A DNA stretch of 64,000 bases. Source: an uncultured Chitinophaga sp. GTDB taxonomy: Bacteria > Bacteroidota > Bacteroidia > Chitinophagales > Chitinophagaceae. The stretch lies in the NCBI RefSeq assembly GCF_902168175.1, contig NZ_CABHOU010000054.1, positions 248,001 through 312,000 of the forward strand. The letters run 5' to 3'. Of the stretch, positions 1 to 8,419 are shown in pieces (position 1 is the stretch's first letter; each line of letters starts with the position of its first letter). The position numbers and the translations under genes are program-made. The notes under the pieces are model-generated. The model was not told the origin of the DNA. It saw nothing but the letters and a program-made list of their open reading frames with translations, and did no database searches.

Positions 1-684
1 TCACTGTCCAACTCACAGTTTAAAGCTACTTATTTCGAATACGGATCACTGCCTTCCCCGGGTGCCCTGGGTAATGCTATTCGTGTAGAAGAAGGTCAGC
101 CACTCGGTAACTTCTACGGCAAACGTTTTGCAGGCTTCGATTCGGACAGCTCCTGGCTGTTCTATGATAAAGATGGTAACAAAGTTGGTGCAGATCAGAT
201 TACGGCCGAAGACTATTCTGTAATTGGTAATGGTATTCCTAAATTCCTGGCGTCGTGGAGTAATACGGTGAAGTATAAAAACTTCGACCTCACGCTGTTC
301 TTCCGTGGTAAGTTTGACTACCAGATACTGAACCTGCAGGACCTGTACTTTGGTAACCTTAAATGGCTGCCGAACAACGTACTCGAAAGCGCCATCGGTA
401 AAAACGGCGGTCTGAAAGATGATCCTCAGTATTCTGATTATTACCTCGAGAAAGGTGGTTTCGTAAAACTGGATAACATTACACTGGGCTACAACTTCAA
501 ACTCAAAACCAAGTACATCACTAACCTCCGCCTGTACGCTTCGGGCCGTAACGTAGCCACTATGACCAAATACAGCGGCCTCGATCCCGAGCTGGAAGAT
601 AATGGTTTGACCACCAGTATAGACAACCGCGGATTTTATCCACGCACAAGATCTTACACAGTGGGATTGAATATCGGATTCTAA
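1..684 (+). CDS. SusC-family TonB-dependent outer-membrane receptor, C-terminal part
   Basis: This is an open frame from base 1 to the TAA at 682-684, so the gene begins upstream of the window and only about 227 C-terminal residues are present. The visible part is the end of a TonB-dependent beta-barrel: alternating aromatic/polar strands, a KFLASWSNTVKYKNFDL strand typical of SusC/RagA proteins, and a terminal strand ending in aromatic residues (GLNIGF), the usual barrel C-terminus. SusC proteins import oligosaccharides across the outer membrane with a SusD lid. A SusD gene follows after 19 bp and a GH92 mannosidase after that, so the substrate is probably a mannose-containing glycan; that substrate is inferred from neighbours only. 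The family call is secure from the end sequence plus the SusD partner. Confidence 0.92.
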   Translation, partial: SLSNSQFKATYFEYGSLPSPGALGNAIRVEEGQPLGNFYGKRFAGFDSDSSWLFYDKDGNKVGADQITAEDYSVIGNGIPKFLASWSNTVKYKNFDLTLFFRGKFDYQILNLQDLYFGNLKWLPNNVLESAIGKNGGLKDDPQYSDYYLEKGGFVKLDNITLGYNFKLKTKYITNLRLYASGRNVATMTKYSGLDPELEDNGLTTSIDNRGFYPRTRSYTVGLNIGF

Positions 685-703
685 CAATTAAAGAGAACTA
701 CGT

Positions 704-2326
704 ATGAAGAAGCTATTTATATTTGGTTGTATAGCTGCAGCAACAGGCCTCGCCGCCTGTACAAACCTCGATGAAAACCTGTACAGCCGCATCAACGCAG
801 ATAATTTTTACCATAACCGCAGCGAGGTGTTAGCGGCGGTAACAAGACCTTTTACGCATGCCAACGCATGGGCCGCACCTACCGGACAAAACGGTTACTG
901 GCGTTTGAGCGAACTATCGGCCGATCAGTTGGCCTGGCCGCAGAAAGGTCGCCACGGTTACGATGGTGGCGACTGGATCCGCCTGCACCACCATGCCTGG
1001 GTGCCGCTGGAAGGTACGATAGAAAACGCCTGGAGGCTGATGTACTCTGGCATGGGTTTCTGTAACAATACCCTCAAAGACTTGTCGGCACAAGACTTTA
1101 CAAAGATAGGTATGACCGAAGCAGAGAAAGGTACATTGCTGGCAGAAACAAAAGTGTTGCGCGCCTGGCATTACCTGAAACTGATGGACCTGTTCGGCAA
1201 ACTGCCTGTTTCCACAGAACCCAACGTGAACTTTAATCCTGTTTCACAGGAAAGGCCCGAAGTATTTGCCTTCATCGAAAAAGAGATACTCGATAACTAT
1301 GATTCACTGGAAGTACTGCGCCCCGAAATGGTAGGTCGTGTTACCAAAGCCACGGCCCTTTCCATGCTCGCTGAAATGTATATCAATGCTGAAGTATGGA
1401 CAGGTACTAAACGTTACGACGACTGTATCGCTGTGTGCAACCGTATCATAGCCGGCGAAGGTGGCGCTCTAAGCGGAAGCGCACCTAAACTGGAGGCGGA
1501 TATCTATAAACCATTCAACAATACAAACCATCTTTCTACTGAAAACCTTTTTCAGATTGCATATGATTTAAGGGCAGGCGACTTTAACTTCGGCTGGAAT
1601 GGCGACTTCTGGCACTACCGCCAACGACAGATTTACAACGTAGATCGCGACGGTAACAATGGTATAGTTGTCATTCCAACGGCCTACGATGCCTTTGAGG
1701 ACAAAGACCTGCGCAAAACCGGCTGGATGCTGATTGGCCCGCAGTTAAACAAAGCTACCGGCGCGCCGGTACAGGGCACTGAGGAATATAACGGCAAACC
1801 ACTGGTGTTCGTAAAAGAGATCAGGCGCAATTCCGAAGGAGAAACAGGAGAAGGTGGTATGACGAGAGGAGAGGAGAACAGCGGTGCGCGTTTCGCGAAA
1901 TATGTGCCGGGTGATGTAACAGATGAAGTGAACTACTGGGGTAACGACTTTGTACTGTACCGCCTCGCCGACATCTACCTCTGGAAAGCCGAAGCGATTA
2001 TGCGCAACAATGGCAACACCGCTAATGCCGAAGCTGTAACACTGGTAAACGATGTACGAAAACGCGCGTTTGCTGTAGAAGACTGGGCTACGGAAGCTTA
2101 CGATGCAGGTACACTTACTTTGGATGAGCTATTGGCAGAACGGGGAAGAGAGTTTATCTTTGAAGGGAAGCGCCGCCAGGACCTTATCCGTTTTGGCAAG
2201 TTTACCACCAACACCTGGTGGGATCACCCGGCCTCTACGGATGCCAAATGGAACCTCTTCCCGATCCCACAGAATCAAAGAGCGCTCAATCCAAACCTGG
2301 GGCAGAACACCGGGTACGGACAATAA
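704..2326 (+). CDS. SusD/RagB-family glycan-binding outer-membrane lipoprotein
   Basis: A 540-aa SusD/RagB protein. The N-terminus is a lipoprotein signal peptide with the lipobox LAAC, lipidated cysteine at residue 19, followed by the usual NLDENLYSRINADNFY start of SusD proteins. The TPR-like helical body includes a typical ETKVLRAWHYLKLMDLFG segment near residues 147-164, and the C-terminal ELLAERGREFIFEGKRRQDLIRFG motif region is the family hallmark. SusD proteins sit on the cell surface as a lid over the SusC barrel and bind the oligosaccharide. The gene starts 19 bp after the SusC stop, so the two are co-transcribed. A terminator-like hairpin follows the stop, before the GH92 gene, which could lower enzyme expression relative to SusCD. 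Glycan specificity cannot be read from sequence. Confidence 0.95.
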   Translation: MKKLFIFGCIAAATGLAACTNLDENLYSRINADNFYHNRSEVLAAVTRPFTHANAWAAPTGQNGYWRLSELSADQLAWPQKGRHGYDGGDWIRLHHHAWVPLEGTIENAWRLMYSGMGFCNNTLKDLSAQDFTKIGMTEAEKGTLLAETKVLRAWHYLKLMDLFGKLPVSTEPNVNFNPVSQERPEVFAFIEKEILDNYDSLEVLRPEMVGRVTKATALSMLAEMYINAEVWTGTKRYDDCIAVCNRIIAGEGGALSGSAPKLEADIYKPFNNTNHLSTENLFQIAYDLRAGDFNFGWNGDFWHYRQRQIYNVDRDGNNGIVVIPTAYDAFEDKDLRKTGWMLIGPQLNKATGAPVQGTEEYNGKPLVFVKEIRRNSEGETGEGGMTRGEENSGARFAKYVPGDVTDEVNYWGNDFVLYRLADIYLWKAEAIMRNNGNTANAEAVTLVNDVRKRAFAVEDWATEAYDAGTLTLDELLAERGREFIFEGKRRQDLIRFGKFTTNTWWDHPASTDAKWNLFPIPQNQRALNPNLGQNTGYGQ

Positions 2327-2351
2327 GTAAATGAATGAACGAAAATAAAAA

Positions 2352-2391
2352 AACACCGCGCGCCGGGGCCTCGTGCCATGGCCGCGGTGTT
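2352..2391 (+). terminator. Hairpin terminator after susD
   Basis: AACACCGCG (2352-2360) pairs with CGCGGTGTT (2383-2391); GCC/GGC extends the stem inside a one-base bulge. A T-rich run follows at 2394-2401. It lies between susD and the GH92 gene and may be only partly effective. Confidence 0.7.
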
Positions 2392-2427
2392 ATCTGTTTT
2401 TAACCAAACAAAGAGAAAACAACTAGT

Positions 2428-4722
2428 ATGAAAAAATTCGGATGGCTGCTCTTATCAATGGGTGTTATGAGTGCGCAAGCCCAGGAAGTGACTAAAGTAA
2501 CAGACCCGGTTGAATGGATCAATCCCTTAATGGGCACAGATTCTAAACCATCGCTCTCTAACGGGAATACCTACCCGGTAATTGCTTTGCCATGGGGTAT
2601 GAACTTCTGGACACCCCAAACCAATACCATGGGTAACGGGTGGACGTACCAATACTCGGCCGATAAGATCCGTGGGTTTAAACAAACGCACCAACCGTCG
2701 CCCTGGATGAACGACTATGGCCAGTTTGCCATTATGCCGGTTACAGGTAAAATGAATTTTGATGAAGATGCCAGGGCCAGTTGGTTCTCTCACAAAGCAG
2801 AAGTAGCCAAACCCTACTACTATAGCGTGTACCTCGCCGATGCCGATGTAACAACGGAAATTACACCCACGGAAAGGGCGGCCCGTTTCCGCTTTACCTA
2901 TCCCGCTACCGACAGTGCTTTCATTGTGGTAGATGCGTATAACAGAGGCTCGTACATTAAAGTAATTCCCTCCGAAAATAAGATCATTGGCTACACCACC
3001 CGTAATAGCGGCGGTGTTCCCGCGAACTTCAAGAACTTTTTCGTTATCTATTCCGATAAACCTTTTGCCCTGTCCAAAACCTGGAACGGTAAAAGAATTG
3101 CGGGTGATACACTGGAACTGAAGGCCGATCACGCGGGTGCTATCGTTGGTTTTAAAACGAAGAAAGGCGAACAGGTAAACCTGAAAGTGGCGTCTTCTTT
3201 CATCAGTTTTGAACAGGCGGAATTAAACCTGAAACAGGAACTTGCGGCGGCTAACTTCGAAGCTACCAAACAGGCTGCCAAAGCTGCCTGGAACAAAGAG
3301 CTGAGCCGCCTCGCGGTAGAAGGGGGCACTATCGACCAGGTGCGTACTTTCTACTCCTGCCTTTACCGCACACTCCAGTTCCCGCGTAAATTCTACGAAA
3401 TAGACGCCGCTGGCAAAGTGATGCACTACAGTCCGTACAACGGCCAGGTATTGCCTGGTTATATGTTCACCGATACGGGCTTTTGGGATACCTTCCGTGC
3501 CCTGTTCCCGTTCCTGACACTCATGTACCCGGAGCTGAACAGTCACATGATGGAAGGGCTCGCAAACGGGTATAAAGAGGGTGGCTGGTTGCCCGAATGG
3601 GCCAGCCCCGGTTTACGCAACGTAATGATCGGCTCTAACAGTGCCGCCGTTATTGCCGATTCTTACCTCAAGGGCATCCGAGGTTACGATATCAACACGC
3701 TGTACGAAGCCATCTTAAAAAACACCGAAAATGAAGGCCCGCTTACTGCAGTTGGCCGTAAAGGTGTTAAATACTACAACGAACTGGGTTATGTGCCTTA
3801 CGATGTTAAGATCAACGAAAACGCTGCCCGTACGCTTGAATATTCGTTCGACGATTTCACGATTTACCAGCTTGCAATTGCGCTGAAACGCCCTGCAGAA
3901 GAAATAGAGCGCTTTAAAAAACGTAGTCAGAACTGGAAAAACCTGTTCGACCCGGAAACTAAACTGATGCGAGGTAAAAATGCGGACGGTAAGTTCCAGA
4001 CGCCTTTCAATCCCTTCAAATGGGGCGATGCATTTACCGAAGGTAACAGCTGGCACTATACGTGGAGCGTGTTCCAGGACATTGCCGGTTTGTCGGAAAA
4101 AATGGGCGGTAAAGCAGGTTTCGCGCAAATGCTGGACTCTGTGTTCAATATGCCGCCAGTGTTCGATGAAAGCTACTATGGTGGTGTAATTCACGAGATC
4201 CGCGAAATGCAGATCATGAACATGGGCCAGTACGCTCACGGTAACCAGCCTATCCAGCACATGCTGTACCTGTATAATTACGCCGGCCAGCCCTGGAAAT
4301 CGCAATACTGGATCCGCGAGTCAATGAACAAATTGTACCGCGCTACCCCCGACGGTTACTGCGGCGACGAAGATAATGGTCAAACTTCGGCCTGGTACGT
4401 GTTTTCGGCTATGGGTTTTTATCCCGTAACGCCCGGCACCCAGCAATATGTACTCGGCACGCCATTGTTCAAAAAACTAACGGTAACTTTACAGGACGGT
4501 AAGAAATTTATCATCAACGCCCCCAATAATAGTGAAACCAACTTTTATGTGCAGGCTGCCACTTTAAACGGAAAGGCGTATGATAAAAACTGGATAAACC
4601 ACACCGACATCCAAAAAGGCGGTAATCTCGACCTGAAAATGGCTAATACGCCGAATAAACAAAAAGGGACTTCAGAGGCGGCTTATCCATATTCTTTTTC
4701 TACCTTTACCATCCGAAAGTAA
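2428..4722 (+). CDS. GH92 family alpha-mannosidase with Gln at the general-acid position
   Basis: A 764-aa secreted protein with a Sec signal peptide (MKKFGWLLLSMGVMSAQAQ, cleavage near residue 19). It spans a full GH92 enzyme: N-terminal beta-sandwich (NPLMGTDSKP, NGNTYPVIALPWGMNFW) and the catalytic (alpha/alpha)6 domain with EGNSWHYTW, HGNQP (604-608) and GYCGDEDNGQTSAWYVFSA (643-661). GH92 enzymes are Ca-dependent inverting exo-alpha-mannosidases. In this family the HGNEP glutamate is understood to be the general acid; here it is Gln607, while the second GH92 in this window keeps Glu. Known GH92 members with Gln there, such as Cellulosimicrobium CcGH92_5, remove mannose from mannose-1-phosphate linkages, whose leaving group needs no proton. 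A phosphomannan-uncapping role is therefore plausible but inferred. It follows susCD in one polysaccharide locus. Confidence 0.93.
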   Translation: MKKFGWLLLSMGVMSAQAQEVTKVTDPVEWINPLMGTDSKPSLSNGNTYPVIALPWGMNFWTPQTNTMGNGWTYQYSADKIRGFKQTHQPSPWMNDYGQFAIMPVTGKMNFDEDARASWFSHKAEVAKPYYYSVYLADADVTTEITPTERAARFRFTYPATDSAFIVVDAYNRGSYIKVIPSENKIIGYTTRNSGGVPANFKNFFVIYSDKPFALSKTWNGKRIAGDTLELKADHAGAIVGFKTKKGEQVNLKVASSFISFEQAELNLKQELAAANFEATKQAAKAAWNKELSRLAVEGGTIDQVRTFYSCLYRTLQFPRKFYEIDAAGKVMHYSPYNGQVLPGYMFTDTGFWDTFRALFPFLTLMYPELNSHMMEGLANGYKEGGWLPEWASPGLRNVMIGSNSAAVIADSYLKGIRGYDINTLYEAILKNTENEGPLTAVGRKGVKYYNELGYVPYDVKINENAARTLEYSFDDFTIYQLAIALKRPAEEIERFKKRSQNWKNLFDPETKLMRGKNADGKFQTPFNPFKWGDAFTEGNSWHYTWSVFQDIAGLSEKMGGKAGFAQMLDSVFNMPPVFDESYYGGVIHEIREMQIMNMGQYAHGNQPIQHMLYLYNYAGQPWKSQYWIRESMNKLYRATPDGYCGDEDNGQTSAWYVFSAMGFYPVTPGTQQYVLGTPLFKKLTVTLQDGKKFIINAPNNSETNFYVQAATLNGKAYDKNWINHTDIQKGGNLDLKMANTPNKQKGTSEAAYPYSFSTFTIRK

Positions 4723-4800
4723 AAACTCATTATAGTCCCGGCAGATAAGGCCGGAACGCAAAGTTGTTCTTCTTGGAACATAGATCACAATAAACATTCT

Positions 4801-4824
4801 GAAGCCTCCTGTCTAGGAGGCTTC
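4801..4824 (+). terminator. Terminator after first GH92 gene
   Basis: Perfect 10-bp stem GAAGCCTCCT (4801-4810) / AGGAGGCTTC (4815-4824) with loop GTCT, followed by GTTTATTTTC. It ends the susCD-GH92 transcription unit. Confidence 0.85.
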
Positions 4825-4914
4825 GTTTATTTTCAGCCAACTTTGCATCATTGTACTTTTCAGGGATATTAAGTGTAAGTACTTTTAATTTGGGGACCAG
4901 CGGAAGGAACTACA

Positions 4915-4943
4915 TTCAGCCGCCGTTGTGTCACTCCCTTCAG
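4915..4943. repeat. Dispersed 28-nt intergenic repeat, copy 1
   Basis: A 28-nt block starting TTCAGCCGCCGTTG here is found again, exactly, on the opposite strand at 29565-29592, and a diverged relative lies at 61539-61564. All three are in long non-coding gaps. No open frame crosses the copy here. The rest of the gap 4825-5069 shows no gene. Confidence 0.75.
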
Positions 4944-5069
4944 TTTTCGTAATACTACCCGGCGATTTTTAGGCAATATTGTACCGTACCCGCTTTATTA
5001 CCTTACCACCGTTCCTCTCTACAGATCTTATGCAACCCGCTACCATAGCGCATTCTTCTATCGAAGGTA

Positions 5070-5167
5070 TATCGATCCTATATCCATCCTATAATAGCCG
5101 CCTGCACCAGCAAGGGTTTCAGCCGAAACGGATATAGGATCGATAAAGGATCGATATAGGATGGGTA
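5070..5167. repeat. 11-bp periodic repeat array in two inverted blocks
   Basis: The left block has TATCGATCCTA (5070-5080) and TATCCATCCTA (5081-5091). The right block has CGAAACGGATA (5124-5134), TAGGATCGATA (5135-5145), AAGGATCGATA (5146-5156) and TAGGATGGGTA (5157-5167). Units are exactly 11 bp. The 16 nt at 5070-5085 are the perfect reverse complement of 5130-5145, so the transcript or a cruciform could fold into a stem with a 44-nt loop. The gap 4825-5217 holds no recognisable gene. Confidence 0.75.
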
Positions 5168-5217
5168 TACAACGGGAGGAGGTGTTATGATGTTATTTTA
5201 ACGGCGGGAAATGAGAA

Positions 5218-5242
5218 AGCCCGCCCCTTAGCGGGACGGGCT
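5218..5242 (-). terminator. Terminator of the minus-strand GH92 gene
   Basis: Stem AGCCCGCCCC (5218-5227) / GGGACGGGCT (5233-5242) with one wobble pair and loop TTAGC. On the minus strand it is followed by TTTCTCATTT, 25 bp past the stop of the second GH92 gene. Confidence 0.75.
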
Positions 5243-5267
5243 GTGTGGGCTTTAAAAAGTATGGTTT

Positions 5268-7577
5268 TTACAGAAATAGTTGCTTGTTGGGCTTACCACT
5301 CATATAGAAGGTAAGTTTGCCGCCGTTCATAATATCGCTGTGGGTGATGCTGGCTTTGGTAAGCACTTTACCGTTCAGTTCCACCTTTTGTACGTATACG
5401 TTTTTGTCGCTCTGGTTCTTAGCTTCCACCGTAAAGGTTTTACCATTTTCCAGTTGTACGGTGGCGCCATCTATCGCCGGGCTGCCCAGCGAGTATTCGT
5501 CGGAGCCGGGCGCTATTGGATAAAAGCCGAGTGTGGTAAAAATGTACCAGGCACTCATCTGTCCGCAGTCGTCGTTGCCGCCCAGGCCATCCGGGGTGGG
5601 ACGGTACATCTTTTTCAATATCATTCGTACGCGCTCCTGGGTTTTCCAGGGTTCGGTCGTATAGTTGTAGAGGTAAGCCGTGTGGTGCGAAGGTTCGTTA
5701 CCGTGTACATAGTTGCCAATAATGCCATCGCGGGTAATATCTTCTGTTTCGGCAAAAAACTCGTCGGGCAGGTGCATGGTAAACAGCGAATCGAGGTGGA
5801 TGGCGAATTGTTTTTTACCACCCATGAGCGCTATCATCTCGGCCGGGTATTGCGGAACGTACAGGCTGTAATTCCAGGCATTGCCTTCAATAAAACCCTG
5901 GCCGTGGGTTTTAAGTGCATCGAAGTCTTTCCGGAAAGTGCCGTCGCTCAGGCGGGGGCGCATAAAGCCGGTGGAAGCATCGTACACGTTACGCCAGTAA
6001 CCACTGCGTTTAATGAATTCTTCGTAAATAGCCGTTTTGCCCAGCTTTTTGGCCATTTGTGCAATGGCCCAGTCGTCGTAGGCATACTCCAGGGTTTTAG
6101 ACACCGAGGAGCCGTTTTTATCTTCAGGAACATAGCCCATTTGCATGTAGTATTCCAGTCCGTCGTATTTTTTGTAACGGGCGGTGGCCACGCAGGCGTC
6201 CAGCGCTTTATTGGCGTCGAAAGGCGCATTACCTTTTACCACGGCGTCGGCAATTACCGATACGCTGTGATAACCGATCATACACCAGTTTTCGTTGGCA
6301 TAGTGCGACCATACCGGCAGCATTTTCTGCACGCTCTGGTCAAAATGCGCCATCATTGACTGTACCATATCGGCATTACGTTTGGGCTGCACTACGTTGA
6401 AGAACGGGTGCAGGGCACGATAAGTGTCCCAAAGGGAGAAGGTGGTGTAATTGGTAAACCCGTTCGCTTTATGCACGTTCATATCCAACCCGCGGTAGCT
6501 GCCATCGGCATCCATGTAAGTAGTGGGGCCGAGGAAGGTGTGATATACTGCGGTATAAAAGTTTTGTTTCTCAGCCTGGTTATTGGTGCGGATGGTGATT
6601 TTGCTGAGTTCTTTTTCCCAAAGCTCCTGCGCATCAGCCTTCGCCTTTTCAAAATCCCAGTGAGGTATTTCCGCCTGCATGTTAGCCATGGCACCTTCCT
6701 GGCTTACAGGTGAAATAGCAAATTTGATCTTCACCTTTTCCCCTTCCTGCGTATCGAAATTAAACCAGGCACGTAATTGCCTGCCCGCCATTTCAGGGAA
6801 GTTTTTGGTAACGTCGAACTTGCGCCAGAAGCCGCGGTACACATCGCTGGTATAACTGCGGTGGCCGTATTCCTTAATAGGTTTGGAAAAGGTCATGGCG
6901 AAATACACGGTGCGCGTACGGGCCCAGCCGTTCGTTTGGCGAAAGCCGGTAATCAGCGTATCGTTTACAACGCGAACGTACGTCCATACATTTTTGTTCT
7001 CATAGTTATAAATGCCCGCCATAAAGTCGAGGATGATGTGGGCATCATTCGATTTGTGAAAGGTGTATTGATGGAAACCTACGCGGTTGCTGGCAGTGAG
7101 TTCGGCCTGTATATCATGGTCGTCGAGCTTTACTTTGTAGTAACCGGGCTGCGCTACCTCATTGGCGTGCGAAAAGGCAGAACGGTAGCCGCTTTTAGGA
7201 TCGCTGGCAGTGCCCGGGTTTAACTGCAGGGCACCGGTGGTGGGCATGATCAGGAAATCGCCGAGGTCGGAGTGGCCCGTACCGCTAAAGTGCGTATGAC
7301 TAAAACCGGTAATAGTTTTATCGTCGTACTGGTAACCGGCGCAATAGCGGTATACATCCGGATTATACTTCCCGTCCATTTCGTAAGGGATCGTATCTGT
7401 GTCCGGGCTCAATTGTATGGCACCAAAAGGTACGGTGGCACCCGGGTAAACGTGGCCCATCTTCTGGGTACCAATAATCGGGTTTACGTAAGAAACCAGC
7501 TTTTCGCCCGTTTGCGCATTCGCCGAATAAGTAGCTGCCTGTGTCAGGAGCAGTAAGCAGAAAAGTTGTTTTCTCAT
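5268..7577 (-). CDS. GH92 family exo-alpha-mannosidase
   Basis: A 769-aa secreted enzyme when started at the ATG at 7577, which begins a clear Sec signal peptide (MRKQLFCLLLLTQAATYSANAQ); an in-frame TTG at 7598 only adds a polar stub before it. The GH92 hallmarks are complete: NPIIGTQKMGHVYPGATVPFG at the N-terminus, GFSHTHFSGTGHSD, EGNAWNYSLYVPQ, VHGNEPSHHTAYLYNY with the conserved acid Glu628, and GGNDDCGQMSAWYIF near 666-680. It should release mannose by inversion from mannan or N-glycan type chains in the periplasm or at the surface. It faces the susCD-GH92 operon tail to tail, so the locus has two GH92 enzymes with different active-site chemistry. The 180 bp upstream (7578-7756) is AT-rich with no gene. 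Confidence 0.94.
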   Translation of the reverse strand: MRKQLFCLLLLTQAATYSANAQTGEKLVSYVNPIIGTQKMGHVYPGATVPFGAIQLSPDTDTIPYEMDGKYNPDVYRYCAGYQYDDKTITGFSHTHFSGTGHSDLGDFLIMPTTGALQLNPGTASDPKSGYRSAFSHANEVAQPGYYKVKLDDHDIQAELTASNRVGFHQYTFHKSNDAHIILDFMAGIYNYENKNVWTYVRVVNDTLITGFRQTNGWARTRTVYFAMTFSKPIKEYGHRSYTSDVYRGFWRKFDVTKNFPEMAGRQLRAWFNFDTQEGEKVKIKFAISPVSQEGAMANMQAEIPHWDFEKAKADAQELWEKELSKITIRTNNQAEKQNFYTAVYHTFLGPTTYMDADGSYRGLDMNVHKANGFTNYTTFSLWDTYRALHPFFNVVQPKRNADMVQSMMAHFDQSVQKMLPVWSHYANENWCMIGYHSVSVIADAVVKGNAPFDANKALDACVATARYKKYDGLEYYMQMGYVPEDKNGSSVSKTLEYAYDDWAIAQMAKKLGKTAIYEEFIKRSGYWRNVYDASTGFMRPRLSDGTFRKDFDALKTHGQGFIEGNAWNYSLYVPQYPAEMIALMGGKKQFAIHLDSLFTMHLPDEFFAETEDITRDGIIGNYVHGNEPSHHTAYLYNYTTEPWKTQERVRMILKKMYRPTPDGLGGNDDCGQMSAWYIFTTLGFYPIAPGSDEYSLGSPAIDGATVQLENGKTFTVEAKNQSDKNVYVQKVELNGKVLTKASITHSDIMNGGKLTFYMSGKPNKQLFL

Positions 7578-7756
7578 GCTGGCAGTAGATTTTAACAAAA
7601 AAGGGTATTTTTTTAATAAGGTTGATTTAGCTGTTGCTGCCCTCTAAGTTAAACCGGTTTAGCATCAATAGCAATAAGGGTTTCATTTTTTTTATTTTGG
7701 AGCCCCCGGAAGCAAAATAGTACAGCGGGGAGGTTAACATATCATCAAAAAAAGAA

Positions 7757-7788
7757 ATCCTGCCCCAGGCCTAAGCCCCGGGCAGGAT
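7757..7788 (-). terminator. Terminator of the 57-aa membrane protein gene
   Basis: Nine-bp stem ATCCTGCCC (7757-7765) / GGGCAGGAT (7780-7788). On the minus strand it is followed by a T-rich tract (complement of 7745-7756), 26 bp after the stop at 7814. Confidence 0.75.
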
Positions 7789-7813
7789 CGTATATAATGA
7801 CTGGTTAAATTGG

Positions 7814-7987
7814 CTAACTCTGTTTGGCCGGCTGCGGCAACAGTTCGGTTTGTTGTGTATCTCCCTTACTAAAGCCTTTTGCCTGCTTCCTGAAAGAAAG
7901 CGACAGCAGTAAAAGCCCTAACACCAGCAGTATAATGATTGCCGGACCGTTCTGTGTAAAGTTCTGCCTGATGTTGTGAATATTCAT
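7814..7987 (-). CDS. Small single-pass membrane protein (57 aa), function unknown
   Basis: The open frame reaches further upstream, but the upstream part is translated repeat DNA. The ATG at 7987 is preceded by an AAAGGTG-like ribosome site about 5 nt away, and gives a compact 57-aa protein. Residues 1-14 are polar, 15-31 form one hydrophobic helix (PAIIILLVLGLLLLSLSF), and the rest is a basic then polar tail (RKQAKGFSKGD) rich in Gln and Pro. The layout suggests a short N-terminus outside and a cytoplasmic tail under the positive-inside rule. It has its own terminator. I do not recognise a family. Small one-helix proteins can be subunits or regulators of larger membrane proteins, but nothing next to it points to a partner. 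Confidence 0.6.
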   Translation of the reverse strand: MNIHNIRQNFTQNGPAIIILLVLGLLLLSLSFRKQAKGFSKGDTQQTELLPQPAKQS

Positions 7988-8100
7988 ACTGCACCTTTTT
8001 AATTCGTTCTTACTGCAAATATAAGGAATTTCATTTAATCTATAACATTGGTAGGGTTTATGGGCTTTATAAGATGTTAGTGCCATTTTGATATAACATG

Positions 8101-8194
8101 GAAGGAGGATGGAAGGCAGGTGACAGGTACGTGGAAGGTGAAACGATATAGAAACGATATAGCGGCGATATAGAAACGATACGGCGGCGATATA
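8101..8194. repeat. 11-bp periodic tandem array with drifting unit
   Basis: Exact 11-bp spacing throughout: GAAGGAGGATG, GAAGGCAGGTG, ACAGGTACGTG, GAAGGTGAAAC (8101-8144, the last sharing its end with the next block), then GAAACGATATA at 8140-8150 and 8151-8161, GCGGCGATATA (8162-8172), GAAACGATACG (8173-8183) and GCGGCGATATA (8184-8194). Related CGATATA pieces recur at 8215-8224 (inverted) and 8263-8280. Open frames here (tyrosine/isoleucine/arginine repeats) are repeat artefacts. The gap 7988-8419 holds no gene I can support. Confidence 0.75.
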
Positions 8195-8419
8195 CAAAGT
8201 GTGTATGTAGGTCGTCTATATCGCTCATTATTAACCAGTTGCAAAACGAAAAAACGAAATGGGATATAGCGGCGATATACAACTATCGCTATTGTATTGG
8301 TTATCAATACTCTGCAGGTAGTGCGGGATAAAGCATTAACATCCTCATCAGCCTGAAAAAGGCTGTTTAAGGCAATTAAGGGGAAAAATGAGTGGTAGTG
8401 GTAACTGTAGTTGTTGAGA

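Noticed and set aside
46..687. A 213-aa minus-strand frame over the SusC end
   Set aside because: It lies fully inside the SusC coding frame, which continues to the window edge and matches TonB receptors.
5070..5167. CRISPR array
   Set aside because: Units are 11 bp and contiguous, without unique spacers, and no cas gene is in the window.
5280..6359. A 359-aa open frame antisense to the second GH92 gene
   Set aside because: The long stop-free antisense frame follows from the codon bias of the GH92 gene; no family features.
7988..8197. Upstream extension of the 57-aa membrane protein
   Set aside because: The extra 70 residues come from repeat DNA; the ATG at 7987 has a ribosome site.
8067..8307. 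Two minus-strand frames rich in Tyr, Ile and Arg
   Set aside because: They are translations of the 11-bp repeat array and have no start signal or gene-like composition.
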